A DNA stretch of 39,553 nucleotides from Lachnospiraceae bacterium UBA7589 (lineage in GTDB: Bacteria > Bacillota > Clostridia > Lachnospirales > Lachnospiraceae), in NCBI GenBank assembly GCA_002476495.1, contig DLKL01000018.1, positions 52,475 through 92,027 of the forward strand, written 5' to 3'. Numbering within the stretch: the stretch's first letter is position 1; each line of letters starts with the position of its first letter. Shown here in pieces: positions 31,856-39,553 of this stretch. Made by a program: the position numbers and the translations under genes. The notes under the pieces were generated by a model. It had not been told where the DNA came from. It saw only the letters and a program-made list of their open reading frames with translations, and ran no database searches.

Positions 31856-32839
31856 TTAATCCATGTGGGGGAATATCTTATTAATCTCATCTCCCAGATA
31901 TGGGTTTAAAAATCTTTTATCATAACCATTTCCCATGCGTATAATCCGGTCCTTGTCCCGGGTTATTTTTCCTATGACACAAGCCGGTATATGATTTTTT
32001 GCCAGATTTTTACACAAACCTTCTCCGTCGTCGGTCACCATGAGAGCAGCTCCGGTCCCATCCATCATATAAGGATTAAGGTTCATTATTTCGCAAAATT
32101 CAATAGTGTGCTGCTTTATGGGAATATCATAGTGATTTACATCAACCCCTTTATTTAATGCCGATGCCAGCTGCCATAATGCTCCGTAGAGACCTCCGGT
32201 AGAAATATCATGCATGTAATATACATCATCCCTGACCGCTCCTATAGCAGCCTCCTTCTTTATACTATACATCTGTGAACCAAAATATCCATCTTCAATG
32301 TAGCTAAGTGGCAGACGTTTTCCAAGAGTACCTCTTTTGCTATCGACTATCATATCATTCCCAAGAATACCTGTATATTTTGTCATAACAATCTGAGCTC
32401 CGGGATTTATATTCTTCAGGCGTCTGGAATAACCTATGGAAATTCCCATAACATTAACCATAAATGTAGGAGCGTTGTAACAGTAATCCACTACTGTATT
32501 ACCTCCCATAATCTGGATATTTTCCGCATCTGCCAGCCGGTTAAATTCACTCATGTATGACTTTATTGCATTCTCATCAACACTGCATGGCAGTAAAAAA
32601 GCAAGTCGTACTCCCTCAGGCTGTCCACCAGATACCCACGTATTATTCATGGCTTTCTGCCAGGCATAAAACGGTGTTTTACCCCATCCTTCCGTACATA
32701 TAAGAGTCTTATCCTCAAAATCAATGCTGGAATAATCATCTCCTACCTTTGTCCCGGAAAGCAGCTTCCTGTTATGCTTACGGATATGCTTTGTAATTGA
32801 CCGGGTAAGCACCATTTCATTAATCGTACCGGTTTCCAT
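31856..32839 (-). CDS. AIR synthase-related (PurM/HypE-like) protein
   Basis: A 327-residue protein of the PurM/HypE/ThiL superfamily, whose members bind ATP in a shared cleft. An ATP-binding Asp pair lies in KVGDDYSSIDF near residue 32; a second loop reads IMGGNTVV (~110); DISTGGLYGALWQLASALN (~215) is the superfamily's conserved Gly-rich helix cap, and DGTGAALMVTDDGEGL occurs later. It lacks the C-terminal Cys of HypE that carries the CN ligand (ends FPHMD), so it is not a normal hydrogenase maturation protein; nor are there purine genes nearby. Function unknown. ATG 32839 follows AAAGGCGG by seven bases. A candidate terminator lies just upstream, after the 32-residue gene. Confidence 0.82.
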   Translation of the reverse strand: METGTINEMVLTRSITKHIRKHNRKLLSGTKVGDDYSSIDFEDKTLICTEGWGKTPFYAWQKAMNNTWVSGGQPEGVRLAFLLPCSVDENAIKSYMSEFNRLADAENIQIMGGNTVVDYCYNAPTFMVNVMGISIGYSRRLKNINPGAQIVMTKYTGILGNDMIVDSKRGTLGKRLPLSYIEDGYFGSQMYSIKKEAAIGAVRDDVYYMHDISTGGLYGALWQLASALNKGVDVNHYDIPIKQHTIEFCEIMNLNPYMMDGTGAALMVTDDGEGLCKNLAKNHIPACVIGKITRDKDRIIRMGNGYDKRFLNPYLGDEINKIFPHMD

Positions 32840-32858
32840 ATTTGTTCCGCCTTTCTTG

Positions 32859-32889
32859 AAAAAAAACAGGCTTCGTGTTATTCTAGCCT
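32859..32889 (-). terminator. Short hairpin terminator after the 32-residue gene
   Basis: On the minus strand AGGCT and AGCCT (plus 32885-32889 and 32868-32872) form a five-bp stem followed by eight T residues (plus A8 at 32859-32866). The stem includes the stop codon of the small gene. The stem is weak for its 12-base loop, so efficiency is uncertain. Confidence 0.4.
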
Positions 32890-32981
32890 AAGAGAAGTCC
32901 CAGCACCATAGCCAGTACAAGTAAAAAAGCAATAGCTGCCGCTATCTTTCTCTGTGTTTTTTTGTTACTTAAATTAATCAT
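32883..32981 (-). CDS. 32-residue single-pass membrane peptide (Prli42/DUF4044-like)
   Basis: A short gene from ATG 32981-32979 to TAG 32885-32883, with GGAGG seven bases upstream. The product has a polar, basic start (MINLSNKKTQRKI) and one hydrophobic helix of ~19 residues ending in LLLG, so it should span the membrane once with its N-terminus inside. Such tiny NKK-start, single-helix proteins are widespread in Firmicutes; Prli42 of Listeria, which anchors the stressosome, and DUF4044 members look similar. That likeness is by pattern only. The start region lies between the AIR-synthase-like gene and the divergent TPR-like gene, whose ribosome binding site begins about 15 bases away. Confidence 0.65.
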   Translation of the reverse strand: MINLSNKKTQRKIAAAIAFLLVLAMVLGLLLG

Positions 32982-33009
32982 TCTACTACCTCCGAAAGGA
33001 AACTATTTT

Positions 33010-33627
33010 ATGAAATATATTAATATTTTTTTAATTGTATTTTTATTGTATATGAGCTTTCTCATAGCAAGGTCTATAGCAAGAACTAATCGCATTTATG
33101 AAAAACATCAAAAAAGCTTCTGGGAAAAGGAATCCCAGGCAAACTTTACAAGATCAAGGGACATCTCCAACCTTGATTATATCAGACTGCCTCTGGATCA
33201 GCTGCCTTTAAAGGATGCCATCCTTGCAGGCTGTGGCAAAGAGGTGGAGGAACTGAAGAAGTTCTCCGAAAAAAATATTATCAATCTGTCAGGATATACC
33301 AATACCGACCTTAAACTCATGTACGGTCCGGCCAACCTTGAAGCTCTTACCCAATGTGACAACGATTATACAAGCCTCATAAGACTTCTTAACCATATAT
33401 CCTCCATGCTGGTAGAAAAGGATATGACCGATTCTGCCCGGAAATTCCTCGAATACAGCATAACCATCGGCTCAGATATAAGCTCTACCTATGTAAATCT
33501 GGGCAAAATATATATGGATTTTAATCAGCCGGACAAGGTAAAAGACCTTATGGCACAGGCAGCTTCACTTACCTCATTATCCGGAAAAACCATATTGGCA
33601 AAACTGGAGAAGCTGCTTAATACATAG
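33010..33627 (+). CDS. Membrane-anchored TPR-like protein
   Basis: A 205-residue protein with one N-terminal hydrophobic segment (residues ~2-20: YINIFLIVFLLYMSFLIA), then a charged region. Residues ~120-200 contain helices with TPR spacing: LVEKDMTDSARKFLEYSITIG then SSTYVNLGKIYMDFNQPDKVKDLMAQA, so at least two TPR-like repeats are present. I choose ATG 33010, with AAAGGA nine bases upstream; a 16-residue extension from an upstream start would place odd hydrophobic residues before the natural membrane start. No partner gene is obvious. It may be an assembly scaffold at the membrane. Function unknown. Confidence 0.75.
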   Translation: MKYINIFLIVFLLYMSFLIARSIARTNRIYEKHQKSFWEKESQANFTRSRDISNLDYIRLPLDQLPLKDAILAGCGKEVEELKKFSEKNIINLSGYTNTDLKLMYGPANLEALTQCDNDYTSLIRLLNHISSMLVEKDMTDSARKFLEYSITIGSDISSTYVNLGKIYMDFNQPDKVKDLMAQAASLTSLSGKTILAKLEKLLNT

Positions 33628-33667
33628 TTTGTACCTTCAACTCTTGTACCATAATATCAAATTGCCC

Positions 33668-33695
33668 GGAAAATAGCAAACATTTTCCCTTTTTC
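33668..33695 (+). terminator. Intrinsic terminator after the TPR-like gene
   Basis: GGAAAAT (33668-33674), a seven-base loop and ATTTTCC (33682-33688) form a perfect stem, followed by CTTTTTC. It sits in the 67-base gap between two converging genes and could act in either direction, though the T-run is on the plus side. Confidence 0.5.
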
Positions 33696-34996
33696 TAAGC
33701 CTGTCCCGCAAGATAATTAATGAACTGCTGTGCTGTTCTTCCGGATATTCCTCCGTGGGACATTTCCCATTTATTTGCCTCAAGACAAAGCTCCTCCCCG
33801 GAAAGCTTAATCTCTGGATGTCTTCTTGCCAGTTCAATTACCATTTCATTGAATTCCTTCTTTGACGGACGGGAAAAGCTGATTGTAACTCCGAATCTGT
33901 TTACCAGAGAAAGCTTTTCCTGAATGGTGTCTGATTTATGAAGCTCTACATCCATGTCATTTCTGTCATCCCAGGTTTCCTTAATAAGATGCCGCCTGTT
34001 AGATGTAGCATATATAAGCACATTATCCGGCTTTGTTTCAAGTCCTCCCTCTATAACAGCCTTCAGATACTTATATTCTATCTCAAACTCCTCAAAGGAA
34101 AGATCATCCATATATATGATAAATTTGTAATTTCTGTTCTTAATATGTGAAATAACTGATGATAAATCCTTAAACTGGTGCTTGTAAATCTCTATCATCC
34201 TAAGCCCCTGGTCATAATACTCATTGATTATTGCCTTGATACTTGTGGACTTTCCTGTTCCGCTGTCTCCGAAAAGAAGAGCATTATTAGCCTTTTTCCC
34301 TTGAACAAAGGCAAGAGTATTATTAATCAGCTTTTCTTTTTGTATTTCATATCCTATGAGGTCGTCCAGCACCACTTTTTCAGTGTTGTTAATAGGTATG
34401 AATTCAAGCCTGTGACCCTCTTCATGGCGTATTCTGAAGGCTTTATTAAGGCCAAACATTCCCACGCCATAATGCTTATAAAATTCTGTCATTATATTAA
34501 ATATATCATCTGCATTTTCCGCTGCACTGATACTGTCACTGATATATCTCACCTTCTGACTTACATTCTGATTATACATCTGTTCCTTTTTAGGAAGAGA
34601 TTTGTAATTTGTTATGGTTGAAAAACAATCAATTTGTAAATCCTCTTCTATAGAAGAAAAATCATAGTCAAAAAGGCTTTTGAAAATTCTATAATCGTTT
34701 TTAGCAAAAGAATTAACACTGCCATCTCCCGCTCCCACCTTTTCACAGGTAAGTGTAAAGGAATTTTCATTGGTAACAAGTATAAATGACAGGTAATCCC
34801 TCCACAAATTCTTATTAAAGCCATAGCTGGTAGATATATCAAGTATTCTTTTTATCTGCTGATATATTCTGCTTACAAGCTCCTCTTTTCCACATTGTTT
34901 TTCCTTCCAGTCACGAAATATATCCGCAAGCTTGTACAATATACTTTCTTCACCCAGATCCCTGTACAACACTAATCCTGCTATTTCCTTGTACAC
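33695..34996 (-). CDS. DUF815 AAA-type ATPase
   Basis: A 433-residue protein of the DUF815 ATPase family. An N-terminal helical region (residues ~1-190) is followed by an AAA core: Walker A GDSGTGKST (~245), Walker B FIIYMDDLSFEEFE (~290) and the sensor segment NVLIYATSNRRHLI. The following RFGVTISFSRPSKKEFNEMVIELARR and the C-terminal SGRTAQQFINYL helix also match. The family is widely conserved and uncharacterised; it is presumed to remodel protein or nucleoprotein substrates. Its start overlaps the end of the AI-2E transporter gene by 16 bases, so the two are coupled. No signal peptide, hence cytoplasmic. Confidence 0.88.
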   Translation of the reverse strand: MYKEIAGLVLYRDLGEESILYKLADIFRDWKEKQCGKEELVSRIYQQIKRILDISTSYGFNKNLWRDYLSFILVTNENSFTLTCEKVGAGDGSVNSFAKNDYRIFKSLFDYDFSSIEEDLQIDCFSTITNYKSLPKKEQMYNQNVSQKVRYISDSISAAENADDIFNIMTEFYKHYGVGMFGLNKAFRIRHEEGHRLEFIPINNTEKVVLDDLIGYEIQKEKLINNTLAFVQGKKANNALLFGDSGTGKSTSIKAIINEYYDQGLRMIEIYKHQFKDLSSVISHIKNRNYKFIIYMDDLSFEEFEIEYKYLKAVIEGGLETKPDNVLIYATSNRRHLIKETWDDRNDMDVELHKSDTIQEKLSLVNRFGVTISFSRPSKKEFNEMVIELARRHPEIKLSGEELCLEANKWEMSHGGISGRTAQQFINYLAGQA

Positions 34997-36264
34997 TTTA
35001 CATCACTCCCTTTTTCCTGTGTGTCATTATTATCTGCATCTGCCGATTCATTATCATCCTGTAATTCTCTTGAGCGTGGTGAAAAAATTCTTTTTCTTCT
35101 GCTCATAAGAGGCACAACGTCATCAGGCACCTGCTTATTATCTACATCAATATTCTTCCGGGCAAGTCGTCTTGTTATAATACTCCTTGTATATGCATAC
35201 AAAACCGAAACCAGCGGAATGAATATAAACATTCCCACAACACCCATCAAATCTCCTCCGACGATTACAGCAAGCAGAACCCAGATGGCATTAAGCCCTA
35301 TATCACCACCAACAAGCTTAGGATATATAAAGTAATTTTCAATAAATTGCAATACAAAAAATACAATTATAAACCAAAGAACATATTTTGGAGATTCAAC
35401 TGCAATAAGGAATATACCTATTCCAAGTCCAAAAAATGCTCCAAATACAGGAATAAGAGCCGTAAATCCTATAAGCACTCCTATAGTAAGCGGATATGGC
35501 ACTCCCAAAACCGCCATTACAATACCAATCAGAGTTCCTAAAATAATCCCCTCCCTGAACTGACAGGTAAAAAATTTTGAAAAGGTAACATTGGCAATTT
35601 TACCAAAAACCATAATTTCATCTGCTGTACTTTCTTTAAAGAGAGAATATATAAGCATTTTGCTTTGCTTTCCCAGCTTTTCCTTCTGGACCAGTATATA
35701 AAACGAAAACACAATGCCTACAAATACATTAACAATAGCGCTGATTATAGATGAAAATATTGACACCGTGGTAGTAAGGATAGTATCTCCGTTATTCTTA
35801 AACATATCTGAAACCTTGTCCCAGTTTATCTCTATCTTTGATATTTTTTCTGCAATATCAGGATAATTTTTTGTTATTTCAAGAGCCCAGGCTTTAACCC
35901 TGTCCCAGGCATCCGGCAGCTTATACCTTACAGCATCTACAGTTTCTGCCACCTCGGGTACAACTACAAAAAGTACAATTACAACAACGCAGATTGCCAG
36001 TATATAAGCAAGCAGCATACTTATTACTCTTTTAAATCTGTATAATCCTCCCTTGCAATTTTTAAACAGGGTATCTTCTATACCTCTCATAGGTATATTA
36101 ATTACAAATGCTATACCACATCCGAGAAGAAACGGAAATATGAGGGATATAAGTCTTCCAAAAAGATATACAATAACTCCGGTATGATTTACAAGATAGA
36201 TTAAAAGCACTGTAAAGGTTATAACGAAGATAACCATTCTTAATGCCTGCTTTTTTTCTTTCAT
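34981..36264 (-). CDS. AI-2E family transporter (PerM/YdbI-like)
   Basis: A 427-residue membrane protein with about eight hydrophobic segments. The early pair IFPFLLGCGIAFVINIPM and the C-terminal motif YLIFPKLVGG-like (here YFIYPKLVGGDIGLNAIWVLLAVIVGGDLMGVVGMFIFIPLVSVLYAY) are hallmarks of the family. Members were named for autoinducer-2 export, but many are sodium/proton antiporters or have other roles, so no substrate is claimed. A charged cytoplasmic tail of ~60 residues follows the last helix. ATG 36264 follows AAAAAGGAG. It overlaps the DUF815 gene and has its own promoter in the 68-base gap after sbcC. Confidence 0.93.
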   Translation of the reverse strand: MKEKKQALRMVIFVITFTVLLIYLVNHTGVIVYLFGRLISLIFPFLLGCGIAFVINIPMRGIEDTLFKNCKGGLYRFKRVISMLLAYILAICVVVIVLFVVVPEVAETVDAVRYKLPDAWDRVKAWALEITKNYPDIAEKISKIEINWDKVSDMFKNNGDTILTTTVSIFSSIISAIVNVFVGIVFSFYILVQKEKLGKQSKMLIYSLFKESTADEIMVFGKIANVTFSKFFTCQFREGIILGTLIGIVMAVLGVPYPLTIGVLIGFTALIPVFGAFFGLGIGIFLIAVESPKYVLWFIIVFFVLQFIENYFIYPKLVGGDIGLNAIWVLLAVIVGGDLMGVVGMFIFIPLVSVLYAYTRSIITRRLARKNIDVDNKQVPDDVVPLMSRRKRIFSPRSRELQDDNESADADNNDTQEKGSDVKCTRK

Positions 36265-36292
36265 TCTATAACTCCTTTTTTAGTAATTATCT

Positions 36293-36322
36293 ATAGCATA
36301 CTCTTAAAATGCTTTTTGTCAA
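36293..36322 (-). promoter_or_regulatory. Promoter of the AI-2E transporter/DUF815 unit
   Basis: On the minus strand a consensus TTGACA (plus 36317-36322) is followed after 18 bases by TGCTAT (plus 36293-36298). The -35 is perfect, the -10 weak, and the box lies just downstream of the sbcC stop codon. Confidence 0.45.
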
Positions 36323-36332
36323 TAAGCGATAT

Positions 36333-38831
36333 TCATTTACATATTACCCTGCCTCTCTCTGCCCCGGAGCTGACATGCAGATGACTTCCATGTATATCCC
36401 TTTGTACAATTATCTTATTATCGATTCTGTCCTTCAAAGCCTCAACATGGGATATAATACCGATACTCCTGCTTCCTCCCAGGCTTAAATCATCCAATAT
36501 TTCCAGAGCCTTTTCCAGAGAATTAGAATCCAATGAACCAAAGCCTTCATCTATAAACATAGAATCCAGTCTTATTCCCCCGGAGCTTGATGCTATAACA
36601 TCCGACATCCCCAATGCCATGGACAAGGATGCCATAAATGCCTCTCCTCCCGAAAGAGTTTCTCCTCTCCTGACCTTTCCTGTATTATTATCCAGAACAT
36701 CTATTTCAAGACCGGTATGACTGGCCTTGGATACTGCCTCCCTTCTGCGGAGCAAAACAAATCTTCCATCTGTCATTTTCCCAAGCCTTACATTTGCCAG
36801 CTCAATTATCTGCTCAAAATATCTGGCCTGTACATAGCTTTCAAAATTGAACTTTCCACGGGAATATCCCATTCCACCCGCAGTCTGGCTAAGGGAATCG
36901 TAAAGCTTCCATTCATCGGTAATCCGGGTATAATCACTGTATTCCTTTTTGATAGCCTCCATAGCTGTTCTATTTTTATCAAGGCAAAGTTCAATCAGTT
37001 TTTCCTGCTTTTCGATATCTCTTATAGCTTCGCTGCCTTCTTGTATTTTCTCCTCGAGCTTTGATATATCCTGCTGTTTATCCTGTGTATTAAGAAAGGC
37101 CTCTTCCCTTTTTATAAATAAACGCCCTGTCTCCTCCCTTACAACAAGACTATCCACCTCCTCCTTTGCCGTGGATATCTGTACCTCAATATTTTCAATC
37201 TCATTCATACATTTTTCATATTGAAGCCTCGCATGGGAAAGGTCAGGATATGCAAGCTTAATCCTTTTTTCCTGTATACGTTCCTTAAGACCTGCCTTTT
37301 GCACTTCAAGCTCCTGTTTTTTTATTCCAAGCTCTCTGCCTTTTTCCTTAAGGGAATGTACTTTTTCCTCCTCCGTTTTTATGAGCTCCGATGCTTTTCC
37401 AAGAAGCAGACTCAGCTTTTCCTGCTTTTCCCTGAATTCATCTCTTTCTTTTTTCAATTTTTTCAGTTCATCCCCAGAGCATACCTCCTGACAAAGAGGT
37501 TGTTTCCTTGGGTGCTTTGTAGAGCCGCAAACCGGACAGGGACTGCCGTCTTTAAGCCCGGATGCCAATATACCCGCCTGATTTCTCAAATATTCATCCG
37601 ACATTCTCTCATATACCAGAGCTGCCTGATTTTTTTTCTCCTCAAGTCTGTTGTATTCTTCCATGTCCAGGTTATGTTTATTATTTATCTCAGCAGTTCT
37701 TTTCTCCAGATCCGTTGCTTTTTCTGCATTGTCCTCAATTTCTTTTTCAAGCCTGCGGATATTCCCGTTTTTCTCAGATAACTCCTGTTCCAAATTGTCA
37801 AGCTCAAGGTACAATGTAAATGTATCCTTAATTCTTATGGCATTTTCCTTCAATATGTCTATGCTTTCCCTTTTCTCTTCAGCCCTTTTTAAAGTCTCTC
37901 TTGCCATTTTCAGCCTTGACTCCAATTCCGTAAGCTCTTTTTTCGTATTTTTAAGTCTTTCCTCTGATTCCTTCCTTGCTCTTTCCTTTTCCTTTTCCCC
38001 GGACAATTGTCCAAGAGCCTCATCATAGCTTTTACGGTATTTCTCTTTTTCTCCTGAAATTCTCTTTAAGGTGTCCTCATCCCGGGAAATGCCAAGAACA
38101 AGATTGTCAATAAACTCAGGAATAAAATATACATTACTATCCTTTATGCAGGATATATATTCCTCTCTGAGCTGCCCTTGTACACCTGCTGCATACTGAA
38201 TGAGCGACTGTTTTTTCAAATTTCTTTTACCGTCAAGCTCCCTTGTCCTTGCCTTAAGCTCCTTTTCAAGCCCTTCATACACCTGGGTTTTAAATATATT
38301 TCTGAATATTTCGGCTCTGTCTGAGGATTTAGCCAGAAGAAGTTTTAAGAATTCTCCCTGGGCAATCATAGATACATTGATGAACTGTTCCCTGCTAATT
38401 CCAATAATCTCAGTTATTTTTTCCGTAACTCCTGTGGTCCCTGTAGCAATAACCTGCTCATTCTCCGGTCTGGACAAATCATACAGTGCCGCATCCTTAC
38501 TCTGGGTTATGGTTCCGCTTCCTCTTTGCTTTGCTCTCTCGTATTGTGGGGTTCTCCATACCTTATACTGTTTTGGACCATATTCAAAGGTATATGTAAC
38601 CTTTGTTATATCCCTTTCCCCTGCAAAATCACTTCTTAACATAGTGGACCTTCTGTTATTTCCACTGGGTTCCCCATAAAGTGCAAAGGTAATTCCATCA
38701 AAAATGGTAGTCTTTCCTGAGCCGGTATCTCCCGTAATCAGATATAATCCCCGGTTAAGACTGTCAAAATTAATTATTTCCTTCCCCGAAAAAGGTCCGA
38801 AGGCCTCCAGTATAAGCTCCCTAGGTCTCAT
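36333..38831 (-). CDS. sbcC: Exonuclease subunit SbcC
   Basis: An 832-residue SMC-like ATPase that works with SbcD to cut DNA ends and hairpins. Walker A is GDTGSGKTT near residue 34, with the N-terminal MRPRELILEAFGPFSG start; a coiled coil spans roughly 180-680. The zinc hook CPVC uses Cys 432 and Cys 435. The signature TLSGGEAFMASLSMALG and Walker B MFIDEGFGSLD lie near the end, with SHVEALKDRI last. It is shorter than E. coli SbcC (1048 residues), the difference being in the coiled-coil arms. The start overlaps the sbcD end by 11 bases. It is the downstream gene of the usual sbcD-sbcC pair. Confidence 0.95.
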   Translation of the reverse strand: MRPRELILEAFGPFSGKEIINFDSLNRGLYLITGDTGSGKTTIFDGITFALYGEPSGNNRRSTMLRSDFAGERDITKVTYTFEYGPKQYKVWRTPQYERAKQRGSGTITQSKDAALYDLSRPENEQVIATGTTGVTEKITEIIGISREQFINVSMIAQGEFLKLLLAKSSDRAEIFRNIFKTQVYEGLEKELKARTRELDGKRNLKKQSLIQYAAGVQGQLREEYISCIKDSNVYFIPEFIDNLVLGISRDEDTLKRISGEKEKYRKSYDEALGQLSGEKEKERARKESEERLKNTKKELTELESRLKMARETLKRAEEKRESIDILKENAIRIKDTFTLYLELDNLEQELSEKNGNIRRLEKEIEDNAEKATDLEKRTAEINNKHNLDMEEYNRLEEKKNQAALVYERMSDEYLRNQAGILASGLKDGSPCPVCGSTKHPRKQPLCQEVCSGDELKKLKKERDEFREKQEKLSLLLGKASELIKTEEEKVHSLKEKGRELGIKKQELEVQKAGLKERIQEKRIKLAYPDLSHARLQYEKCMNEIENIEVQISTAKEEVDSLVVREETGRLFIKREEAFLNTQDKQQDISKLEEKIQEGSEAIRDIEKQEKLIELCLDKNRTAMEAIKKEYSDYTRITDEWKLYDSLSQTAGGMGYSRGKFNFESYVQARYFEQIIELANVRLGKMTDGRFVLLRRREAVSKASHTGLEIDVLDNNTGKVRRGETLSGGEAFMASLSMALGMSDVIASSSGGIRLDSMFIDEGFGSLDSNSLEKALEILDDLSLGGSRSIGIISHVEALKDRIDNKIIVQRDIHGSHLHVSSGAERGRVICK

Positions 38832-39553
38832 TCATATCCCTCCCAAGAATGTTCTTTATTATTTTTTCCTCCTGATTCGTCATGACTCTTCCATTCATCA
38901 TTTCAAAATATTCTTCAAAAAGCTCATATGGTGTTTTCCCCTTTATTGGAGCACAGGCATCCAAAACAGCTTTATCCATATCCTTCTGATATTGTATATT
39001 TAGCAGATTCGGATACCATCTGAGAAGCCTGTCTCTTATATCTGCAACCCTCTCCTCATCTGTAACTATTGCACAGATATAATCTTCATTGTTAACACCC
39101 GGGGCAAAAACCACGTCCTTATCGGTAAGCTCCTTTACCGTACCTTTTATCACTCTGACATCCTTTGGCATATCAAGGTGAATACTGCTTATATTAACCT
39201 TCCCTTTTTCAGCAAAGTCAACGATTTGAATACCTTTATTATCAAGGCTTTCCTGGAAGGAATACTTCATTGGTGAGCCAGAATATCTTATATATTCTTC
39301 ACCTATATATTGAGGTCTGTGAAGATGCCCTAAAGCTACATAATCAAATTTTCTGAAAAGCTCATATGAAATGTTATCAAGCCCTCCTACATTGATGCTT
39401 TCCGACTGGCATCTTTCGGGCATTAATCCGAGACGTTCCAATTCCTCTTCACTGTATTCAGTACCTCTTTTTGTTGCAGTAACAAACTGATGGGCAACCA
39501 GAATATTCCTTTCATTATAATCTATATCCGTATTATCCAATATCCCGGCAAAT
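38821..39553 (-). CDS. sbcD: Exonuclease subunit SbcD (5' part outside window)
   Basis: The C-terminal ~244 residues of the SbcD nuclease subunit; the frame is open to base 39553, so the start and first phosphoesterase motifs lie beyond it. Visible parts are NILVAHQF (~residue 10 of the visible part), FDYVALGHLHRPQ (the GH motif of the Mre11-type metal site), YSGSPMKYSFQESLDNKGIQIVDF, and a C-terminal capping domain ending in NGRVMTNQEEKIIKNILG. SbcD is the manganese-dependent nuclease and SbcC its ATPase partner. The stop overlaps sbcC by 11 bases. A TTG at 39540 is in frame but is internal, because the open frame continues upstream of it. Confidence 0.92.
   Translation of the reverse strand, partial: FAGILDNTDIDYNERNILVAHQFVTATKRGTEYSEEELERLGLMPERCQSESINVGGLDNISYELFRKFDYVALGHLHRPQYIGEEYIRYSGSPMKYSFQESLDNKGIQIVDFAEKGKVNISSIHLDMPKDVRVIKGTVKELTDKDVVFAPGVNNEDYICAIVTDEERVADIRDRLLRWYPNLLNIQYQKDMDKAVLDACAPIKGKTPYELFEEYFEMMNGRVMTNQEEKIIKNILGRDMNET

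Noticed and set aside
31856..32839. HypE hydrogenase maturation protein
   Set aside because: The C-terminal cysteine of HypE is absent and no hydrogenase genes are nearby; AIR-synthase-related is the safer name.
1..39553. CRISPR arrays, insertion sequences, prophage genes, tRNA or rRNA genes
   Set aside because: I looked for spaced direct repeats, transposase motifs and cloverleaf-like sequences and saw none; the repeats present are in-frame protein repeats.

Overview
The window is AT-rich and looks like the chromosome of a Gram-positive anaerobe of the Clostridia, most likely a Lachnospiraceae member. The reasons are the split transketolase, three DUF6382-type proteins, a secretin-free Tad/Flp pilus locus with a DUF5702-type protein, the DUF815 ATPase, SpmB, AGGAGG-type ribosome binding sites, and the phosphofructokinase subtype. 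This is an inference from gene content; no rRNA or tRNA lies in the window. Most genes are on the minus strand and tightly packed. No gap between genes exceeds about 190 bases. Both ends cut a gene: a DUF6382 protein at base 1 and sbcD at base 39553.

Layout (minus strand unless marked). 1-3657: mltG, a DUF6382-FHA protein, and a DUF6382 protein with a long Pro-Gln repeat tail. 3776-4294 (+): cyclophilin, read from a TTG start. 4481-6240: split transketolase. 6385-7164: YesL-like membrane protein. 7328-8578 (+): diaminopimelate decarboxylase. 8563-11453: two uncharacterised genes, one an 848-residue anchored protein, behind a leader that can fold over the ribosome binding site. 11576-16301: a flavodoxin-SCP2 fusion, dnaX, ybaB, recR and 6-phosphofructokinase, the middle three being a classic replication/repair cluster. 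16406-24742: the Tad pilus operon. 24803-25720: DHH phosphoesterase, divergent from spmB (+). 26348-27748: a GH16 glucanase lipoprotein, divergent from an AraC regulator (+). 28681-31819: Lrp regulator, aminotransferase, TrmL and a radical SAM protein. 31856-33627: an AIR-synthase-like protein, a 32-residue membrane peptide and a TPR-like protein (+). 33695-36264: DUF815 ATPase and an AI-2E family transporter. 36333-39553: SbcC and SbcD.

The most interesting region is the Tad locus. In transcription order it encodes a prepilin peptidase, a TadZ-like protein lacking the signature lysine, the TadA ATPase, TadB, a TadC with an external Ig-like insertion, a 54-residue Flp1 pilin, a DUF5702-type protein, a TadE pseudopilin with a duplicated His/Cys module, a second short TadE pseudopilin, and a DUF6382 membrane protein. 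The three pilins share a G^xxxxE processing motif that fits the peptidase encoded in the same operon. A 17-18 bp RNA stem sits between the DUF5702 and TadE genes; its G-U wobbles imply it works as RNA on the coding strand. No secretin is present, as expected for a single-membrane cell.

Other notable signals are an A8 slippage site in dnaX that would give a gamma-like 404-residue product, a phosphofructokinase with a mixed substrate signature, and a pseudo-peptidase-like tail on the 848-residue protein.
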